From contig CAZCBE010000015.1 in the NCBI GenBank assembly GCA_964496695.1, positions 16,152 through 80,151 of the forward strand: DNA of 64,000 nucleotides, given 5' to 3'. Each line of letters opens with the position of its first letter. Within the stretch, counting starts at the first letter, position 1. This DNA is from SXTU01 sp964496695 (GTDB lineage: Bacteria; Verrucomicrobiota; Verrucomicrobiia; Limisphaerales; SXTU01). Positions 61,345 to 64,000 of the stretch are shown here, piece by piece. Under the pieces are notes generated by a model that ran no database searches, was not told where the DNA came from, and saw nothing but the letters and a program-made list of their open reading frames with translations. Both the position numbers and the translations under genes were made by a program.

Positions 61345-61631
61345 TCCACCATCCGGAAGCCGAGGCTGAATTGACCGAGGCCGCACAGTTCTACAACCAC
61401 AGACGTCCTGGTCTGGGCGGCGAATTCGCCGCCGCCGTGGACGCAGCCGTCACAGTCATTGCGGAGCGGCCAACCAAGTTCCGCATGGCGGAGGGCGACA
61501 TTCGCCGCTGCTTGCTGAAGCGGTTCCCGTATTCGATCCTGTTTCGAGAAAAAGGTGACGCGATCCAGATTTTAGCTTTCAAACATCACGCCCGTCATCC
61601 TGACTACTGGAAACATCGCACAGCATCCTGA
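61332..61631 (+). CDS. ParE/RelE-family toxin
   Basis: A 99-residue toxin: VIHHPEAEAELTEAAQFYNHRRPGLGGEFAAAVDAAVTVIAERPTKFRMAEGDIRRCLLKRFPYSILFREKGDAIQILAFKHHARHPDYW. The ParE pattern EAAxFYxxxxPGLGxxF and the ending AxxHxxRxPxYW are complete. Second TA pair of the window, not closely similar to that at 51294-51834. Confidence 0.92.
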   Translation: MRPVIHHPEAEAELTEAAQFYNHRRPGLGGEFAAAVDAAVTVIAERPTKFRMAEGDIRRCLLKRFPYSILFREKGDAIQILAFKHHARHPDYWKHRTAS

Positions 61632-61632
61632 T

Positions 61633-62745
61633 ATGTTCATCCTCGACGCCCATCTCGACCTCGCCATGAACGCGCTGGAGTGGAACCGCGACCTGACGTG
61701 GTCCCTCGAACGCATCCGCCGCCGCGAACTCGTCCAGAACGACAAGAAGGACCGCGCCAACAACACGCTCTGCTTCCCCGAGTTGCGCCGCGCCGAGGTC
61801 GGCATCTGCGTCGCCACGCAGATCGCCCGCTGGTCGCCTTACTTCCACCGCCTGCCCGGCTGGGCCTCGCCCGCGCAGGCCTGGGCGCAGACGCAGGGCC
61901 AGCTTGCGTGGTATCGCGCCATGGAGGAGGCCGGTGAACTCGTGCAAATCCGCACGGCCGCCCAGCTCGACGCACAGTTCCAGCTCTGGAAGAAGCTGCC
62001 CCCGCCGGATGAAAAGGCCTACATCGTCGAGTCCCGCCGCCAGCCCGCCAAGCCGCCCATCGGCTACATCCTCAGCCTCGAGGGCGCGGACTCCCTCATC
62101 ACCTTGAAGCATCTGGAGCGCAGCTACGCGGACGGACTCCGCGCGCTCGGGCCCGCCCACTACGGCCCCGGCGTCTATGCCCATGGCACGGACGCCGAAG
62201 GCCCCCTGCCCGCCGCCGGCAAGGAACTCCTCAAGGAAATGGACCGCCTCGGCATGATCCTCGACAGCACCCACCTCAACGACGAGTGCTTCTGGGGCGC
62301 GCTGGAAATCTTCCAGGGCCCGGTCTGGGCCAGCCACCAGAACTGCCGCGTGCTCGCCCCGTGGAACCGCCAGTTTGCCGACGACCAGATCAAGGCCGTC
62401 GTCGAGCGCGGCGGCGTGCTGGGCATGGCCTTCGACGCCATCATGATGGTGCCCGGCTGGATTCACAACCGGAGCAAGCCCTCCGATTTCAACCTCAAGA
62501 TCGAGCGCATCTGCGAGCACATTGACCACATCTGCCAGCTCGCCGGCAGCGCCAAGCATGTCGGCATCGGCACCGATCTGGACGGCGGCTACGGCAACGA
62601 GCAGACGCCCATGGACCTGAAGTCCATCTACGACCTCCAGACAATTCCCGCCCTGCTCAAGAAACGAGGCTACAAGAAGGCGGAGATCGAAGGCATCATG
62701 TCCGGCAACTTCGTGAACTTCCTGCGCAAGCACCTGCCCGCCTGA
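61633..62745 (+). CDS. M19 membrane dipeptidase family protein
   Basis: A 370-residue renal-dipeptidase-type metalloenzyme. Zinc ligands sit in DAHLDLAM at residues 5-12, LEGADSL near 151, DSTHLNDECF near 212 and WASHQNCR near 235, and GIGTDLDGGYG near 313 carries the final Asp. Members cleave dipeptides, including D-residue ones. No signal peptide is seen, so it is probably cytoplasmic. It begins one base after the toxin gene stop, but the two are functionally unrelated. Confidence 0.94.
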   Translation: MFILDAHLDLAMNALEWNRDLTWSLERIRRRELVQNDKKDRANNTLCFPELRRAEVGICVATQIARWSPYFHRLPGWASPAQAWAQTQGQLAWYRAMEEAGELVQIRTAAQLDAQFQLWKKLPPPDEKAYIVESRRQPAKPPIGYILSLEGADSLITLKHLERSYADGLRALGPAHYGPGVYAHGTDAEGPLPAAGKELLKEMDRLGMILDSTHLNDECFWGALEIFQGPVWASHQNCRVLAPWNRQFADDQIKAVVERGGVLGMAFDAIMMVPGWIHNRSKPSDFNLKIERICEHIDHICQLAGSAKHVGIGTDLDGGYGNEQTPMDLKSIYDLQTIPALLKKRGYKKAEIEGIMSGNFVNFLRKHLPA

Positions 62746-63050
62746 CGTGGCGGTTCGGTCTCCGAAGGTGCATAAGGGGCCGGGACAACTGGCCTGACGC
62801 CAGTGCGTCCGCGTTCGCGGACCCACGCTTCGCCTGCTTCCGTTGATTCTGGCTGAAGGCGAAGCAATCGCTGCGCAACCAGCGGGGAGAAATCACCAAA
62901 ATCCGTCGCGCAACGTGACGGGCCGCAGTTCTTCAATGGCCCGTGAGCTATGAACTGTGGCCGCTGAAATGTGAGCGCCCGGGGTGGTCAGGGAAACTGG
63001 TAACAGTCTCCCGCCTCGTGCGCCAGCGGCTCCAACTTGAACTGTGGACC
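62746..63050. other. Intergenic stretch upstream of last gene
   Basis: About 305 bases without a credible gene. It has short dyads (GGCCTGACGCCAG near 62790; GTCCGCGTTCGCGGAC near 62806-62821) and two AACTGTGG motifs (62950s and 63040s), the second just before the ATG at 63051. The upstream open frame to 62943 lacks a signal peptide and is not used. Confidence 0.5.
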
Positions 63051-63935
63051 ATGAAAACTCCCCTCCGAACCCTGCTGGCGGCGACTGTGCTGAGCGCCGG
63101 ACTCCAAGCCTCCTCCCTGACTGCCGCCGATGACTGGTCCTCCAAGACCATCGCCCCGGTGGTGAACCCGGTCTTCTTCGAGGACCCCTTCATTCGCAAT
63201 GAAGTGCGGCCGATCTTCATGTATCAGCGCCTCGCCAAGACGCTCCCGGTCGGCGGCGCCTACGTGCCGGTGGACGGCGACCTCCGCGTGTATGCCGTCG
63301 AAGTCCGCTGGGCTGTCACTGACCGGATCGCCATCATCGCCACGAAAGATGGTTATGTGGACTTCAACCCCAAGGCCACGCTGACCAAGGCCACGGGCTG
63401 GGCCGACATCTCGCTGGGGCTGAAATACGCGGTGATTGATGACCGCGAGAACCAGTTCATCCTGACGCCCGGCATCGAACTGGAGCTGCCCACCGGCAAC
63501 CGCCGCGTCTTCCAGGGCAACGGCCAGGGTGAATGGGATGTGTTCATCTCCTCCGCCAAGGGCTGGGGTGACTTCAGCCTCACGGGGAACGTCGGTGCCC
63601 GCATCCCCAACAACATGTCACGCGACACGGCGCAACTGCACGCCAGCCTGCAGGCCGCGTATCATGTGCATAAATACTTCATCCCCTTCGCGGCGGCGAA
63701 CTCGTTCACCGCCCTCAATTCGGGCAGCCAGCTCGCCACCAAGGTCGAGGGCTTCGACCTGATCAACTTCGGCAGCACGCAGGTGGCCGGCAAGACCCAG
63801 GCCATCCTGGGCGGCGGCTTCCGCTCCAAGCTCAACGAGCGGCTGGAACTGGGCTTCGCCTACGAAAAGAGCGTCACCCACCCCGCCGGCATCTTTGACG
63901 ACCGTTTCACGGTGGACATGATCTGGCACTTTTGA
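63051..63935 (+). CDS. Putative outer-membrane beta-barrel protein
   Basis: A 294-residue protein from ATG 63051 with signal peptide KTPLRTLLAATVLSAGLQASSLTAAD. The mature part has amphipathic strands (LRVYAVEVRWAVTDRIAIIATKDGYVDF, WADISLGLKYAVIDD, NQFILTPGIELELPTGN, ERLELGFAYEKSV) and ends FTVDMIWHF, with the C-terminal Phe. This looks like a 12-stranded transporter or lipid barrel (FadL or porin-like). No family is certain. It ends 65 bases before the window does. Confidence 0.75.
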   Translation: MKTPLRTLLAATVLSAGLQASSLTAADDWSSKTIAPVVNPVFFEDPFIRNEVRPIFMYQRLAKTLPVGGAYVPVDGDLRVYAVEVRWAVTDRIAIIATKDGYVDFNPKATLTKATGWADISLGLKYAVIDDRENQFILTPGIELELPTGNRRVFQGNGQGEWDVFISSAKGWGDFSLTGNVGARIPNNMSRDTAQLHASLQAAYHVHKYFIPFAAANSFTALNSGSQLATKVEGFDLINFGSTQVAGKTQAILGGGFRSKLNERLELGFAYEKSVTHPAGIFDDRFTVDMIWHF

Positions 63936-64000
63936 AGGGGCGGACCTTAGCCGGAACGATGCAGTTGAACGCGCATAGATGATGCAGTTTCCCGCATTCA

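Overview
The window looks like a scaffold from an uncultured, GC-rich Verrucomicrobiota-type bacterium of the PVC group. The basis is the gene content: two DUF1501/DUF1553 (planctomycete cytochrome-c type) pairs, three stand-alone prepilins with the H-X9-DG signature, secreted sugar-phosphate isomerase-like TIM barrels, sparse Shine-Dalgarno sites and very many palindromic repeats. A run of ten Ns at 27419-27428 marks an assembly gap. No rRNA, tRNA, CRISPR array or transposase gene was found.

Layout. 1-4.6 kb: end of a DUF1553 gene, a DUF1501 gene, a DUF692 (MNIO/BufB-like) plus partner pair, and a universal stress protein. 4.7-11.2 kb: a complete phosphate-uptake block on the minus strand (porin, pstS, pstC, pstA, pstB, phoU) with a good Pho-box candidate in front of the porin. 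11.8-17 kb: two H-X9-DG prepilins, a NarL-type regulator, a HEAT-repeat protein, a possibly frameshifted two-ORF locus and a ModE-like repressor. 17-25.5 kb (minus): a six-gene operon of response regulator, histidine kinase, lipoprotein, RND adaptor, RND permease and TolC-like channel. 25.7-32.4 kb (plus, divergent): a second tripartite RND system under a PadR regulator. 32.5-49 kb: RNA methyltransferase, a paralogous secreted pair, beta-barrel protein, the second DUF1501/DUF1553 pair, esterase, TIM barrel, putative glycoside hydrolase, third prepilin, TrmB and a DEDD exonuclease. 49-64 kb: radical SAM protein, thymidine kinase, two toxin-antitoxin pairs, a truncated phosphorelay protein, a polysaccharide-type group (glycosyltransferase, Sel1 protein, NusG paralogue, DegT aminotransferase, NAD-dependent epimerase), DUF3616 protein, M19 dipeptidase and a final outer-membrane-type protein.

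The most striking signal is not a gene. Nearly every intergenic gap holds one or more palindromic elements with 17-35 bp near-perfect inverted arms, from at least a dozen unrelated families, sometimes nested in one another. In several places such elements appear to sit inside reading frames. The second RND permease gene carries three, each in a predicted cytoplasmic loop; the first of these is flanked by an 8-bp direct repeat whose fusion restores the family sequence, and the other two keep the frame open. The partner TolC-like protein seems to get part of its signal peptide from another family, and TrmB may carry one at its N-terminus. This resembles, by inference, the in-frame palindromic elements of Rickettsia, but with several families at once.
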